From Psococerastis gibbosa (lineage: Eukaryota > Arthropoda > Insecta > Psocodea > Psocidae): a DNA stretch of 64,000 bases. The stretch lies in assembly GCA_963971405.1 (NCBI GenBank), contig OZ020489.1, positions 10,602,001-10,666,000 of the forward strand. Reading direction: 5' to 3'. The notes beneath the pieces are model-generated. The model ran no database searches, was not told the DNA's origin, and saw only the letters and a list, made by a program, of their open reading frames with translations. The position numbers were made by a program, and so were the translations under genes. Positions 10,210 to 21,768 of the stretch are shown here, one piece after another (the stretch's first letter is position 1; each line of letters starts with the position of its first letter).

Positions 10210-11739
10210 TGTGTGGTTTTCCGAGTTAAGGTGTTTCGCGAATGTGCTGTTGGTTTTGGTGTCTCCTATACCTGTTATATGTTCTCTGACCCTAGTTTTA
10301 AAGCTTCTGCCTGTTTGGCCTATGTAAATTGCGTTACAATCGTTACAATTTAGACGATAAACTCCATTGCCTTTTTCTTTTTCTGGTTTGGTTTTGCAGT
10401 TCATGAGTTTATTGGCCAAATTGTTGCGATTGTACGGGGCTGGTGTTTTGTCTGTTGTAGAAGAAATGAGGTTACTAATTTTTTCTGTGATTTTTTCTAT
10501 GTATTGTATCCTGAAATATGATTTATTGGTTACCGGGTTTAAGCTCCCTGGGGGGTAAATTAGTTTGAGGTTGTGTTTGATTTTGTGATGTCGTAGGATT
10601 CTGTCTATTAGGTTGAGATTGAAATTGTTATTTTGGGCAATTTGTTTTATTGTATTTAATTCATTATTATAGTTGGTTTGATTCATAGGGATGTTAAGGA
10701 GTCGAAAAATCATACTATGGAATGCTGCGTGTTTGTGCTGGAATGGGTGAGAAGAATCAACAGGGATTATAGTATCGCTATGGGTTTCTTTACGAAATAT
10801 CTTGAAGTCTAGGGTACTATTATTTTTGGTGATGGTGAGGTCTAAGAAGTTCAGGGAGTTGTTTTCTTCTACTTCCATGGTAAATTGGATTTTTGGGTGA
10901 ATTGTGTTGATAAAACTTATGAAATTGTCTAGTTGTCTGTTACTTCCTGTCCAAATGCAGAAGATATCATCCACATACCTTGTCCAGAAAGATATACATT
11001 TAACTAGGGGATTTTTATTGTGTAGAAGTTTGTGTTCGAAGTTATCCCTAAAAATTTCAGCAAGAAGGGGAGAAAGGGAAGAACCCATAGGTAGACCTAT
11101 TTTTTGTTGGTAGTAGTCGGATTCGAAGCGGAAATAGTTTTGATGGGTGCATGTGTCTAACAGAAGGAGGGTCTCAGAAATAAGGCTGTTCGAGGTGTTA
11201 TTGTGATAGAGTGACTGGGCAACTAATTTACGTACTTCGGGTACGGGAATATTAGTAAACAGATTTTTGACATCGAAAGAGACGAGTTTGGCATTGCTGG
11301 ATAAGGAAAGGTGCTTAAGGCGGGAAACCAACTCGAATGAGTTTTTGACGCTGTGGCGGGGTGTGAAGTTTGATAGCTCGCGAATGTGTTTGTTGAGAAA
11401 ACTAGCTACTTTGCTGGCTGGGGCACTGTTATACGAAACTACTGGGCGGATAGGTTGATTGGGTTTATGAAGTTTAACCAGACCAAAAAATGAAGGAGCT
11501 ACGGGGTTCATGTTGGTAAATTTATAGGCTATATCTTGGGGTATCGTGTTAGAGCTTTGTTTAATGGCTTTTTTGGTTGCTTTTTGGAATTTGTTTGTGG
11601 GGTCTACTTTAAGTTTTACGAATGTGGATTCATCAGAAATGAGGTCTAAGACTTTAGAAACATAATCATGGGTAGGTAAAATGACAATAGAATTTCCTTT
11701 ATCCGCCTTGGTGAGTGTAAGGTTATCTTGGGCTAGTTT
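10210..11739 (-). CDS. Second copy of the Penelope-like RT, interrupted by the gap
   Basis: Its protein is residue-for-residue identical to the copy at 8202-9960 wherever both are present, including all RT landmarks and the GIY-YIG motifs up to the sequence AKHLNSENHT, where the gap begins. It is probably a duplicate representation of the same genomic element. If real, it would be a tandem unit of 1780 bp. Confidence 0.75.
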
Positions 11740-12772
11740 CAACAATTTGGCCAATAAACTCATGAACTGCAAAACCAAACCAGAAAAAGAAAAAGGCAAT
11801 GGAGTTTATCGTCTAAATTGTAACGATTGTAACGCAATTTACATAGGCCAAACAGGCAGAAGCTTTAAAACTAGGGTCAGAGAACATATAACAGGTATAG
11901 GAGACACCAAAACCAACAGCACATTCGCGAAACACCTTAACTCGGAAAACCACACATTCGATCCTCACAATTGGACAGCCCTACACAAAATAAAGAAAAG
12001 TTACACTTTAAATTTTTTTGAAAATGTTGAAATCAAAAGAGCTTTACACAATAGGGAAAAATTAACAAACGACATAACATTCACACAATCATCCCCTCTA
12101 ATAGATCTAGCCAGTAGGTTAGGAATAGGTAACCAGCCACGCCCCCTCCCACCCCCTCCTCCCCCCGCTCCCAGTCCTATATAAACCAAGGTTTCCTCTC
12201 CCTAGTCACATTTGCATCTTCTCCTCGAGTTGAGCAAGTCTCAAATCGCAGATAAGGTGTAACTGTGCTAGTGGGTTTCCCTCTGTAGATGGCAGTTCTT
12301 GCCGAAAGCGCTCAGGGTTTTATACTAACACAAGTGGGTTTCTTAGACAAAGTTAATTTCTTAACGATTATTTGGGTTTTACTAATTCGGGTTGTTATAA
12401 CAAGTTTTTCTAAAACTCTAAGTTTTTGTTATTTTTTGTTTATTAAAATGAAATACCACGAAGTCACGAGTAATCTAATTATTTATACCCTAAGTCTACC
12501 CAACCTTACCTTCATTGGCAGGGGAAACCGCGGTTGTTGGACATGTAATTGACCACATCTCAAATAGAAGTAGAACAGATAAAGAATCCTCTACCAGTCC
12601 TCAGATCTAGCTCGACCCGCAAAGGGTTGTCGTGGCACATCGCGTATACTGTACGCCTTTAGCATGGTTTCGATTTTGCTAACTTATTCGTTGCACTTCG
12701 ACATCATTTCTGTCTCTCTCGGCGCTATTTAAATTTGGTGGCAGGGGCGCTAAATTATTTATATGTGTGCTC
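11740..12772 (+). repeat. Right inverted arm of the Penelope-like element
   Basis: Inverse of 7614-8646, equal in length (1033 bp) and without visible differences. It starts CAACAATTTGGCCAATAAAC at the point where the minus-strand RT stops, and ends GCTAAATTATTTATATGTG plus TGCTC. A 235-bp piece of its outer part is repeated at 27158-27392. The GAT-stem-CGAAA motif lies at 12288-12307. Confidence 0.88.
11741..12184 (+). CDS. GIY-YIG endonuclease domain of the Penelope-like element, inverted partial copy
   Basis: It encodes the C-terminal 147 residues of the Penelope-like protein in the opposite direction to the RT. It begins within NNLANKLMNCKTKPEK, continues through GVYRLNCNDC and YIGQTGRSFKTR, and ends at the same Pro-rich tail and stop. 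It has no start codon of its own; the upstream Met at 11681 lies in antisense RT sequence. It is a fragment, not an independent gene. Confidence 0.8.
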   Translation, partial: NNLANKLMNCKTKPEKEKGNGVYRLNCNDCNAIYIGQTGRSFKTRVREHITGIGDTKTNSTFAKHLNSENHTFDPHNWTALHKIKKSYTLNFFENVEIKRALHNREKLTNDITFTQSSPLIDLASRLGIGNQPRPLPPPPPPAPSPI

Positions 12773-14150
12773 TAGGTTTTCGTTTGTAGAGCATGATTAT
12801 AAATTTTGTCTGACATGACATAGTAAACTGAAACTATTGGTACTGGAATACGTAATAAGGGAAGCATGTCATCAATAATGCAAATACTGAAACAGGCCGT
12901 AATTGGTGGGATTATTAAATAGTCAACGGCTGTCAGTTACTCAAAGCAAAAAGGCTTAAACTGCTTACACGTTTGCTTGCGCACCGGAAATTTACATCTA
13001 TGACGTAGCCTAGTCGTAAATTTTTAATATTTTGGTTGCAAAGTTGATTGTGGTGAAATATTCATTGCTTTCTTATTTAGCCTATGCGTAAATAGGGGTA
13101 TTAACTGTCTTCCTATCCATAGGGTCCAGGGGGGAAAGTAGAAAACTGAGGGAAAATGGAAAAATAGAACTCCAGTTTTTCGATTAGAAAAATGATGCCA
13201 TAACTAAGGAAACGTGTTTCCCAACATTCCCACTTTACCCAACTCCTACCTATACTAGGTTGGGTAAACTGCACTTGGGGAATCGAAAACGGCCATATTT
13301 GTTGTTGTTTTGCTTTTGAAGTTTGCTTTTTATTTTTACTTCATTTAAAAAATGAGCTTTGCGACTGAAAGTAATAAAAAAAACAATAGGAAACATGTGG
13401 CTAGAGGAGGACTACAGCAGATGTTCATAAGTTAATAGCCTAAGGCAAAGAGACTTCGGAGGTAAGTTAGGTTAGGTTTTTCTATTTCTGTAGTTGGCGG
13501 AGGTTTCCTCAAGCTGAGCCATTCGCTATTTTCCCATTTTCCTTTTTCAACTAACACAGTGAATACCCTTAGTGTAATTCCTTTGGGATGGGGAGAACCA
13601 AAATGCAGCCATAGGACAATTTTTTTACCATGGAAACTACTTAATTAACCATATCGGTACCTATAGGTACTAATTGATAAATTTAATAGGAAAGCATACT
13701 GTACGGGTTCATTCGCACCATTCATTCTTAGAAAGTACCTACTCCAATACATTGAAACATACTCATATATCCCATCTCATGATGTTGTGAAAAGCTCAGT
13801 TTTAATTATAAATAATTAGAAATAAGAAGTTACGTAATAAACAGAGATAAAATTCAGCATAATTTCCTTTTTATTTCTTCGCTTTTCAATATTATTTGCA
13901 GCATTATTACCGAGTTTCCCGCTTTTTAATGGCATATGTGGGTTATGTACAATAATTAGTACTTAAACATTTACGGGGCACCGCGCTGTAGCTTTCCTTT
14001 AATTCTTTGAGCTTTATTTTCCTGAATTTTCTTTCGTTTTACACTGCAGTATTCAGAACTATTGTGTTATTGCAGTGGGTGCAATGAAAATATTGCTTAT
14101 TAGCATTTTTCTATCAAGTATTGTATATTCTCCATAACAAACAAAAAATG
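12773..14150. other. Unassigned sequence
   Basis: No gene or clear repeat. GTTAGGTTAGG appears near 13468-13480, a short motif common in insect non-coding DNA. Confidence 0.4.
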
Positions 14151-14154
14151 AAGT

Positions 14155-14385
14155 GATGAAGCAGTGGAATCCAGGATGATAGGCCGTGGTCGATCTGAAA
14201 GCGTACTTTTCACTTACTGCGAGTTGCTGCAGAGCCTTTGAGATACAATATTAGAAGTCTACTTAGAAGTGCCACCGAAGATGTCAACCGCAGATGTTGA
14301 CGGAACGTTTGGAAGAACGCTTTCACATCGACCTATCATATACTACTTCATAATGTCCGGCCGTCAAAGTCTGTAATTATAAAAA
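14155..14385 (+). repeat. Degraded relative of the 3638-3934 hairpin element
   Basis: It carries GATAGGCCGTGGTCGA, TTTGAGATACAATATTAGAAG, and GATGTCAACCGCAGATGTTG followed by ACGGAACG, all counterparts of the 3.6-kb hairpin. The putative stem is GTCAAC/GTTGAC here and GTCGAC/GTTGAC there, so pairing is kept although the sequence differs. The ends TCCGGCCGTCAAAG and GTAATTATAAAA match the copy at 33121-33225. Confidence 0.65.
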
Positions 14386-14454
14386 ATGAAGTACCGACAA
14401 ATCAATTAAAAATTTAATAATTTTTGTTATTTTACTCAACCTGCCTCAATCAGC

Positions 14455-14849
14455 CAAGCGGTTTCCACCGACCTGCAAGTGCAAAATACACATACGGTGA
14501 CGTGGTAGCAGATATCATTAATAAAGGCGGGGTTTCCACCGACCTCTTATTGCAGAATGCAAATGACATTGACGGAAATTTAAAGTTTTCTTTTTATAGT
14601 AATCTATTAAAATGTTTGTACTTAACATATCCCATGACGCCATTTTTTAATTTTAGTCTGTTTGTTTGTGATTTTACTATATGATCGTTGATCAATTTTA
14701 ACTATGGCATAGAGTAAAATAAAAATTTCCGTCAATGTCATTTGCATTCTGCAATGAGAGGTTGGTGGAAATCCCGCCTTTATTAATGATATCTACTACC
14801 ACGTCACCGTATGTGAATTTTGCACTTGCAGGTCGGTGGAAACCGCGCC
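14455..14849. mobile_element. MITE-T variant with different termini
   Basis: The interior is the MITE-T long inverted repeat (GGTGACGTGGTAGCAGA, CCACCGACCTC, GACATTGACGGAAATT). The outer ~45 bp at both ends are instead GCGGTTTCCACCGACCTGC and its inverse, with ACATACGGTGACG at the junction. It is a distinct subfamily in which both tips differ together. The 86- and 108-residue frames here are read-through of the repeat. Confidence 0.75.
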
Positions 14850-14864
14850 TTAGTCCTATCTTGA

Positions 14865-15090
14865 CTCGTATCTGGACTTGGTTAAGTCATGCTTTCGTTT
14901 ATTTCAATGCGTCAATGGTAAGCTTGTCTCAGCAGCTCAGCTTGTCCATTATAAATTGTAGCCGATGTAAGTTGACATCGAGAACGTATAGCAGCTTGAC
15001 ATCGGCCAAAAATGCATACGGAAACAATTCAAATAATGTGCGAAATCCATGGGGTCGTTAGCGTTGGACAAGGGACCTATGGTCCATAAA
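14865..15090 (+). repeat. R5 dispersed repeat
   Basis: It shares GTTGACATCGAGAACG and ATACGGAAACAATTC with 48000-48215, and TTGACATCGAGGACG-like sequence with 15590-15765. Class unknown. Confidence 0.5.
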
Positions 15091-15589
15091 AGTCCTGGAA
15101 AAATACATTAGCCCTATCTGCTACGGGTTAATTGTAAAAGTGGGCCGAAAGGCCCAAAATTAGCCCTTATGAAAATAAAGACTATTTTCTTTCTTTCTAT
15201 CTTTGAAGGTACTTACATACCCTCGAAAGCTTGACCAGAAAATTTAGTTTGTTTGGTGAAAGTAATATTCCGTGCAACTTAACTTACTAAATGTTCTGGC
15301 TGATGTTTAGTGGCATTACCTCCATATTCGAAAATACATAAAAAAATATTACTGCATAAAAGGGCGAATCACAGTCAGAGAATTGGACGCCAAAATGGGT
15401 GCAATAAACAATTCATGCAATGCACTTGCGCCATCATCATTTTTCGTAATAATTTAATGCAGCTTGTGCACGATATAAAGCGATTAACGTGCATGTTACG
15501 GATAGTAAATCGTTTTATATTTCATGACTGTTGCAATTATATTTATTGTATACTGTGCGATCTCGTTCCCGAACTTGGTTAATTTACAC
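15091..15589. other. Unassigned sequence
   Basis: No gene seen. A small hairpin GGGCCGAAAGGCCC lies at about 15141-15154, next to a TTTCTTTCTTTC patch. Confidence 0.35.
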
Positions 15590-15765
15590 CGGTTACAATG
15601 TGCCGATGCAATGGTAAGCATGGCTCAACTTGTTTATATTCGCTCACAGCCCGTGTTGGTTGACATCGAGGACGTCTAACAAGGTGTCAGAAAGACTAAA
15701 AATGTCCGGATAACCAATGCGGTCGTTGGCAGAGCATGTTTCAATGGGCCAGCGTTCATAACAAA
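15590..15765 (+). repeat. R5 dispersed repeat, diverged
   Basis: It contains GTTGACATCGAGGACGTC and GCGGTCGTTGGCAGAGCATG, counterparts of the R5 copies at 14865 and 48000. Confidence 0.45.
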
Positions 15766-16378
15766 TACTTAGAAAAATTAAGAAATATTCTGCGGGGTAA
15801 ACGGGTGTGGTGCCTACAGTACTAATGCAATCAGTTAAAAATCTAGATGGGGGCGCGTGGGTTCAAAGCGTACCTCCCTGGGGTTCAAAATATTACTGAC
15901 AATTTACTTTTCACACCTGCATTTTCACATTTTTCCTCCGGCGGAGACTTTTTCCTCTCTTTTCATTCTGGGATCACTTTTCAGTATTGCTTCTGGGCGG
16001 GCGGGTCTTCATCACCGAAGTTCTTAAATATAAATAAATAAATATTCATTTATTTGTAAACTGACCTAAAAGTCCAATAAAATGCTAATCTGCTCTTCCC
16101 TGCCACCAGAGACGCATTCAGCCTATTGGGGGGGGGGGGGGGTTGGTAGTGCCGTAGTTGGGTTTATAGTATCGATTAAATTATAACGTAATAAATTGAC
16201 TTCCTATAGACTTACTACTTACTTGACTTACTTAGTTAACTTATTTACATAACTTACTTAACGTACTTAACTTACTTACTCAACTTACTTACTTACTTAA
16301 CTTACTTACTTAACTTACATTTGAGGGGCAGTGACCTCCTGCCCCCCCTGCCCCCCCCCCCCTGCCCCCCCTCCCCCG
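15766..16378. repeat. Unassigned DNA with ACTT microsatellite and homopolymers
   Basis: An imperfect (ACTT)n / (AACTTACTT)n array covers about 16210-16320. Long G and C runs lie near 16128-16143 and 16340-16375. No gene was seen; the 62-residue frame there is low complexity. Confidence 0.6.
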
Positions 16379-16830
16379 GGAGACCCATCTCTCCGGGAAA
16401 TTCCGCAGTTTTTAATTCAAAGCCAACTGGGGCCCATGAATCACTTGCACCGGGACCAGTAAAGGCCCTGAATGCCGTCTTTGTCCCTACAGAAGGGACA
16501 ATTCTCTGACGAGCTTCTATTGATGCCGCGGGAGACCGAGCTCTCCGGGAGATTCCGCAGTTCTTAACTTAAACCGAACTAGGGCCCAGGAATCATTTGC
16601 TCCGCGACCACTAAAGGCCCTCAATGTCGGCTTTGTCCCTACAGAAGGGACAATTCTCTGACGAGCTTCTATTAATGCCGCGGGAGACCCACCTCTCCGG
16701 GAGAATCCGCAGTTCTCAACTTAAAGCGAACTAGGGCTTAGGAATCACTAGCCCTGAGACTAGTAAAGGCTGTCGACGGCTCCGAATGTTGTCTTTCTAG
16801 TGCTAATAAGCTGAAAGGAAAAAGAACGCT
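16379..16830 (+). repeat. Minisatellite: three ~152-bp units
   Basis: The landmark GGAGACC recurs at 16379, 16531 and 16683, a constant spacing of 152. Each unit contains a CTCTCCGGGA block, TCCGCAGTT and TAAAGGC; the first two also share TTTGTCCCTACAGAAGGGAC and GACGAGCTTCTATT. The third unit diverges after its first ~110 bp. Confidence 0.85.
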
Positions 16831-19800
16831 GAAAGTTATCTACTGCAGCCTCCTATAAAGGAAATCAGAAATTAGCACTGAACGGTTTAATACTTTGGTT
16901 AAATATTTTTTCTTTCAAAAGCAATCAGTCATTAATTTATTGATGCCTGAGAGCTTTGATCCCGAGAGACCTCCCAGCTCTTTGACCAGCTTTGTACAAA
17001 CTTTACGCCGCGCTGCTCTTAAGTCACTATTTCTGAATAATTTCTTAAGGCTTTCAAGTAAAGTTTGTTTTAGTCGGCCGAATGGGACTGCTTTTACTTT
17101 GATTATCATTTTGTTTGTAGCCTAATTCTATGGGGGAATAGATTCGTACCCCCCCCCCCCCCCCACTTGGCTAAGTCATGCTTACGTCTGTTATATTCTA
17201 CAAGTAAACGCGTAAATAATGTAAAAACGCACACCCTGAAACACACCATCACTAACCTTTACGAACCGTACCTTAACTTAACTAATATTAACTTGTCACT
17301 TACAGACTAACCTACTTATACTAATAACGATTCCCTGTAATTAAGCCACACACGCCTTTGGCTAAAGATACATAAAAAGTAAAAAAAATGTAAACTGTAA
17401 AATTGGGATAAATACATTACTTATTAAATTTATTACTTTCTTACAATTTGGGCCCATAGGTCCTCCAGTCGTACTACGCTCACTACGGTAGGTAGCCGAA
17501 GGGTGAAAATATGTAGCTGTTTGTTGTCAGTCACGATAAACCTTTTTCTGTATTGTACTTACAAGCTAATTTAAAATGCAGCCTCATTTTTCGTTTACCC
17601 TTGAAGTTCAGCTATCTCTTTTACAGCACCATTTATTTTTACTACAAACTAGGACCCCGTTCCAGCTCCTTCATTGTATCGAGCCGCGTTTAAATCTCCA
17701 ATGGGCAGTAAAAAGCAAAAGTCAGAAAGACAAGAACGTTTACAATCTGGTTAAAAAAAAAACGCCGTGGCGCGACTTTCTATTTTGGTAAAGACGCTAT
17801 GAGTACCTACCTTCAAAGGGGGCCTGTACTCTTAATCGTAGGCCTACTCATGGTAAAATATGACCTGCACGAGTTTTTGTAAGCCTAAAAACCATCATCT
17901 CTAGACAATTCAAAGTTGTCTAACGCTTGAGACCCAGTAGAGGATCTTTCTTGACCACTGTTCTGATGAATGATGCATTTCTTCCTAATTTTTTTGATAC
18001 CAAACACTCCTATTTCTTTTTTTCAGTTTGGTACTTCAGGTTGACCAAACAAAGGTGACACTTTCTTTCCCTTTCAGGTTGTGTCTCGAACCTCGACCAT
18101 CCATTTCATTGTTTCTACCATCTAAACACATTTAGAGGGCGCTTGAAATAGCGTAATAACAGATGGGAGCGAGTGCCTCCCTTGTAATATATAGTGTTTC
18201 CACATCCATGCCCCCATGATACTTTGTAAGGGATTCTTCTATTCTTCTGGCTCTTATCACATAGTCCGCAGGGGTAAACATCGTCTGCTGGAAAAAGTGG
18301 GGAGGCCACGTTCATGTTTTCCAGCCAGTGAATGTTTACATGGTTATGAGTATTTCCCATATGCATATATATTGGCGGCGGCGGGGGGGGGGGGGGAGAG
18401 TTACAAAGGTATTTGGGTTGAAGCCCTTTGAAGAGCCTTTTGGGGTTCTCCGAAGCCCGAGCATTCCTCGTTATATTTTCGATGGATAAAATTCAGGTTG
18501 GGTCGTTAGAACATATAGCGTTTTTTTAAATTTTGCCGCGCTTGTGCTTTGACCTTTTGAGATTTTTTTTTAATGCGTTCCATACGGCAGCTTTTAAAGT
18601 CATACACTAGTTTCTAGAGTTTGTAGCTTACTGCTATAATGAAAATTAATTGAATATTACTTAACCAATTAAATAGAATACCTACAGGGTATACTGTCTA
18701 AAGCCTTTTATCCAATAACGGCCGGTCGGGCCAATGACCAGTGTGGCTGTTGGCCGCCGAGGGTTGCAATAAAAGTAACAACAGCGACAGATTCAATTTT
18801 TTACTCCTATACGAAAAAACCAATGATAATATAACAGTTTGTTGCATGCAGTGATGTACGTTTATTCCTAAATAGGCGAACTATACACACGCGCCTGGGG
18901 GTGGCAAAATTATGAAGTAAAAAAAAATTGTCTATATTTTCCATATGGGCGAATCTTACAAATTACCCATAATGTTAAATTAAATATTACACTATGTTTT
19001 GCCATATAAAAAAGTACCAAATTAATTTAATTGAAAAAAAATGTAACTAAAACTAAAAAAAAAAAAACACCATTTATACACCACACATACCAATTTAAAA
19101 AAGTCGTGACAACCACCCTTAAACTTCTTTAAACTTTTTTTCATTTGGTGTTATGCTATCAACTTTGTTGTTGGAGGCTACTTTTTGGTTTGGGCTCCTT
19201 TAACAGATCTAAATCTGGATATATCGATATTTGGCTCAGCTGCTAAAAAAAAGGTTGCTGATCTTATGCTATATAGATGAATGAATGCTTATAATGTATA
19301 ATTATTACCTTTTTTAAATTCTTTTAAATTTGTACCTACACTTTTTTATATGGTAAAACATTGTGTAATTAATTATGTGATAATTTTAAATTCGACCATG
19401 TGGAAAATAATTCTTTCTTTCTTTCTTTCGGCCGGACCAAAATTTTTTTCCTTCCAATATCCCAGTTACTCTGCACTCTTCAGTCTCTCTGCAGTCTTCA
19501 TTAACCGAACCGGACATAAACTGCCTTTTACGTCAAATAAATTATGCAAGAAGTCTTTCAAAAGAGGATGTAATTGGGGGCGTTGCAATAACTGCAGCCG
19601 ACACAGAGCATGGGAAATTATTAAGCTTTTAACGGGTCAGTACCTCTAACTGGAAATTATTTATCCCTAACAAGGCCCCGAAACGTTCAGTTTTCGAGTG
19701 AAACATGCAATTTGCCCGTAATTGGCGCGCTGTTTTCCGTCCAGTGGTTGCTCTAATCCGATTCATCTATAACTCCGACCACATGCCGTATCTGATGAGT
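16831..19800. other. Unassigned sequence, no gene seen
   Basis: Nearly 3 kb of AT-rich DNA with homopolymers (C16 near 17150, G13 near 18385) and a TTTC patch near 19415. Frames of 60-99 residues occur on both strands but resemble no family and show no exon-like splice signals that I can support. Confidence 0.4.
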
Positions 19801-19809
19801 GCAATTAAA

Positions 19810-20300
19810 TAGCATATTGATCGTTAAGCATCATCTAAAAGGCTTTGATAGTTGAGAATTAGGGCTGTTACGTCGACGGTGAAAGGTTCGAAAGGTTGAA
19901 TATTATTGAATGTTTTTCACATGCAGCCCTACAGAGTCAACATAAATAGATCTACTTCTGCAGCCCTTTTATGGCGATTTTGGAATAACATAATTCAATC
20001 CCCCCCCCCGTAGACACATTAATTAAAATTCTTATTATAATTCTTTTCATTTCATCTAATTCTACCTGTACTTTTTAGTGTTTATTAGTATTTCCTTCAA
20101 TTAAAAAAACAATGCAACTATTCTCTTCTATTACAATAATTTATTAATTGAATTTCCCGCGCTTATCTTAACACCGTCACTTGACACCTTAATTTTACTC
20201 ATTAAGCATAGTTTAAAAGGCTTTGATAGTTGAGAATTTGGGTTGTTACGCCGACGGGGAAAGGTTCGGAAGGTCGAATATACATGTATGTGTTTTTCAA
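19810..20300 (+). repeat. Direct repeat pair, ~95 bp, ~378 bp apart
   Basis: About 19827-19922 and 20203-20300 share AAAAGGCTTTGATAGTTGAG and GAAAGGTTCG plus a closing GTTTTTCA. They are diverged and form an old duplication. Confidence 0.65.
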
Positions 20301-20384
20301 TTTTAACGTGGTATTAAAAAATAAACCCCGCTATTATATATATGCCCCGGTATTATGTTAATCCCAATTCGCCATAATAGGGCT

Positions 20385-20535
20385 GCTGGAGTTGTAATCT
20401 ATCGATTGGTTTGCAGCAAATGCTTCAATCTCCTTCTCCACTCTTGTCTATCTTATGGGTGTTTAGTACGAGGCAGGTGTCGCATCCTAGGTCCTTCTTG
20501 ACATCATCTAGCTACTTCTTCCTCAGCAGTTCTCT
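20385..20535 (-). mobile_element. LINE-E 3' fragment
   Basis: The minus strand reads KK-stop-LDDVKKDLGCDT and then CKPIDRLQLQ, resembling the copy at 41596-41970, which has KEYLDDVMKDL and CKPIDRLKLQKKRR. It is broken by stops and frameshifts. Confidence 0.6.
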
Positions 20536-21768
20536 TGAATTGGTGCCATCGACTATTCGACAATCGTTGGCATTGGACAAGTGACCAATGGGCCACTATA
20601 AGTAGGTTATAGATTCATAAAAACGTTCTTCAGGACATTATTTTAAAAAAAACCAAAATTTAAGAATAATACTATACTGTAACCTTTATGCGTGGAATTT
20701 GTACATTGACATGCTGAAAATTGTATAAAGACTAATGGAGACAAAACAACCACTTGTGAAGGTTTTTTTTAAAACCTCGGTGTCCCATATTGATGAATAA
20801 AACCTCTTCTACATAAATACTTGTAGTATTAATTAACTAGAATACAATATAACAGTACTTTATGCATGCAAATGCAAAATTCGCTTACTATGCAAATTTT
20901 CCAATACAGACAATGGTTGAGTTCAGAAAGGAAGTATGGGAGCCCAGAGGGCAGAAATACTTTTTTCAAATAAACCAATCTCTAGGTCGATTCCCAGAGC
21001 CACATAAGTACCCTTTTACGATCATTTATCTTTTCTCTTCCGATTTTTTTCTGTAGTTAAGATTTTATGTTCCGTGCTGCGCGTCAAGGGACGTTATTTC
21101 AAAAAAAAAAAAAAAATCTTCTATGGCCTTAAATCCGGATGAAAAATATCGTGCCAGGGGGTAAGCTATTGAAAATTGATGAAGCACCTACCCCCCCAAC
21201 TTGAATGATCCACAGTGCGTTAAAGGCAGTTCCGTTTTGGTCAGGGTATTTTATAGGTTGGTGAATCGCATTTGTGGTTGTAAAGATAGCTTTGGAAATC
21301 GAGGTATCACCGGTTTTTTCGAAATTCCTGTGTGTCTGCCGGTTTTTCGATTTTCGGATTGCGGCCAACCTACCTCTTGAAATTCAGGGGTATATTTTTT
21401 ATTTTTTGACACATTATTTTAGGGTGTTTTATCTCCCTGGGTCCACAAAAAGTCCTTCAAACATTACAAATTACATCACTCGCCTTCTTTTCAAACGTGC
21501 AGATTGGTAAATCTTAATGTACTATTACTATAAGCAGAATGTGCTCAATGAATTCTAGGAATAAATAAAAACGGCAACGCTGCGCTGTGAAGTGTACAGA
21601 ACGAATTGGAAAATGTACAGCAGACTGCTGGAATTGACATTTTCTTCTTTCCAATATTGGCTCTCCTGCTCGCTGTGTTGCAGTTGTTCATTTCTTAAAA
21701 GGGTCAGCCATTTTGATAATCTCTCATGGAACATTATAAAATTCCGTTATAAGTCGTTTAAATATTTT
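20536..21768. other. Unassigned sequence
   Basis: No gene seen. An A15 run lies near 21102-21115. Confidence 0.35.

Larger units (their letters stand above)
7614..12772 (-). mobile_element. Penelope-like element locus with inverted arms and an internal gap
   Basis: As assembled the order is: left inverted arm 7614-8646, reverse transcriptase on the minus strand to 9960, start of an inverted arm at 9961-10009, N gap, second copy of the minus-strand RT 10210-11739, and right arm 11740-12772. The arms are 1033 bp each with no length difference. RT with a C-terminal GIY-YIG nuclease is diagnostic of Penelope-like elements. The RT is 5' truncated exactly where the inverted arm begins. The offset between the two RT copies is exactly 1780 bp, so they are probably one element represented twice. 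Confidence 0.85.

Noticed and set aside
9943-11799. 618-residue minus frame spanning the N gap as one protein
   Set aside because: Its C-terminal part is N-derived and the residues beyond the gap come from the neighbouring inverted arm. Only 10210-11739 is real coding sequence.
14424-15061. Two plus-strand frames (86 and 108 residues) as paired small genes
   Set aside because: Both read through the inverted arms of the MITE-T variant.
16210-16320. CRISPR-like or telomere-like array
   Set aside because: It is an imperfect ACTT microsatellite without spacers and without TTAGG units.
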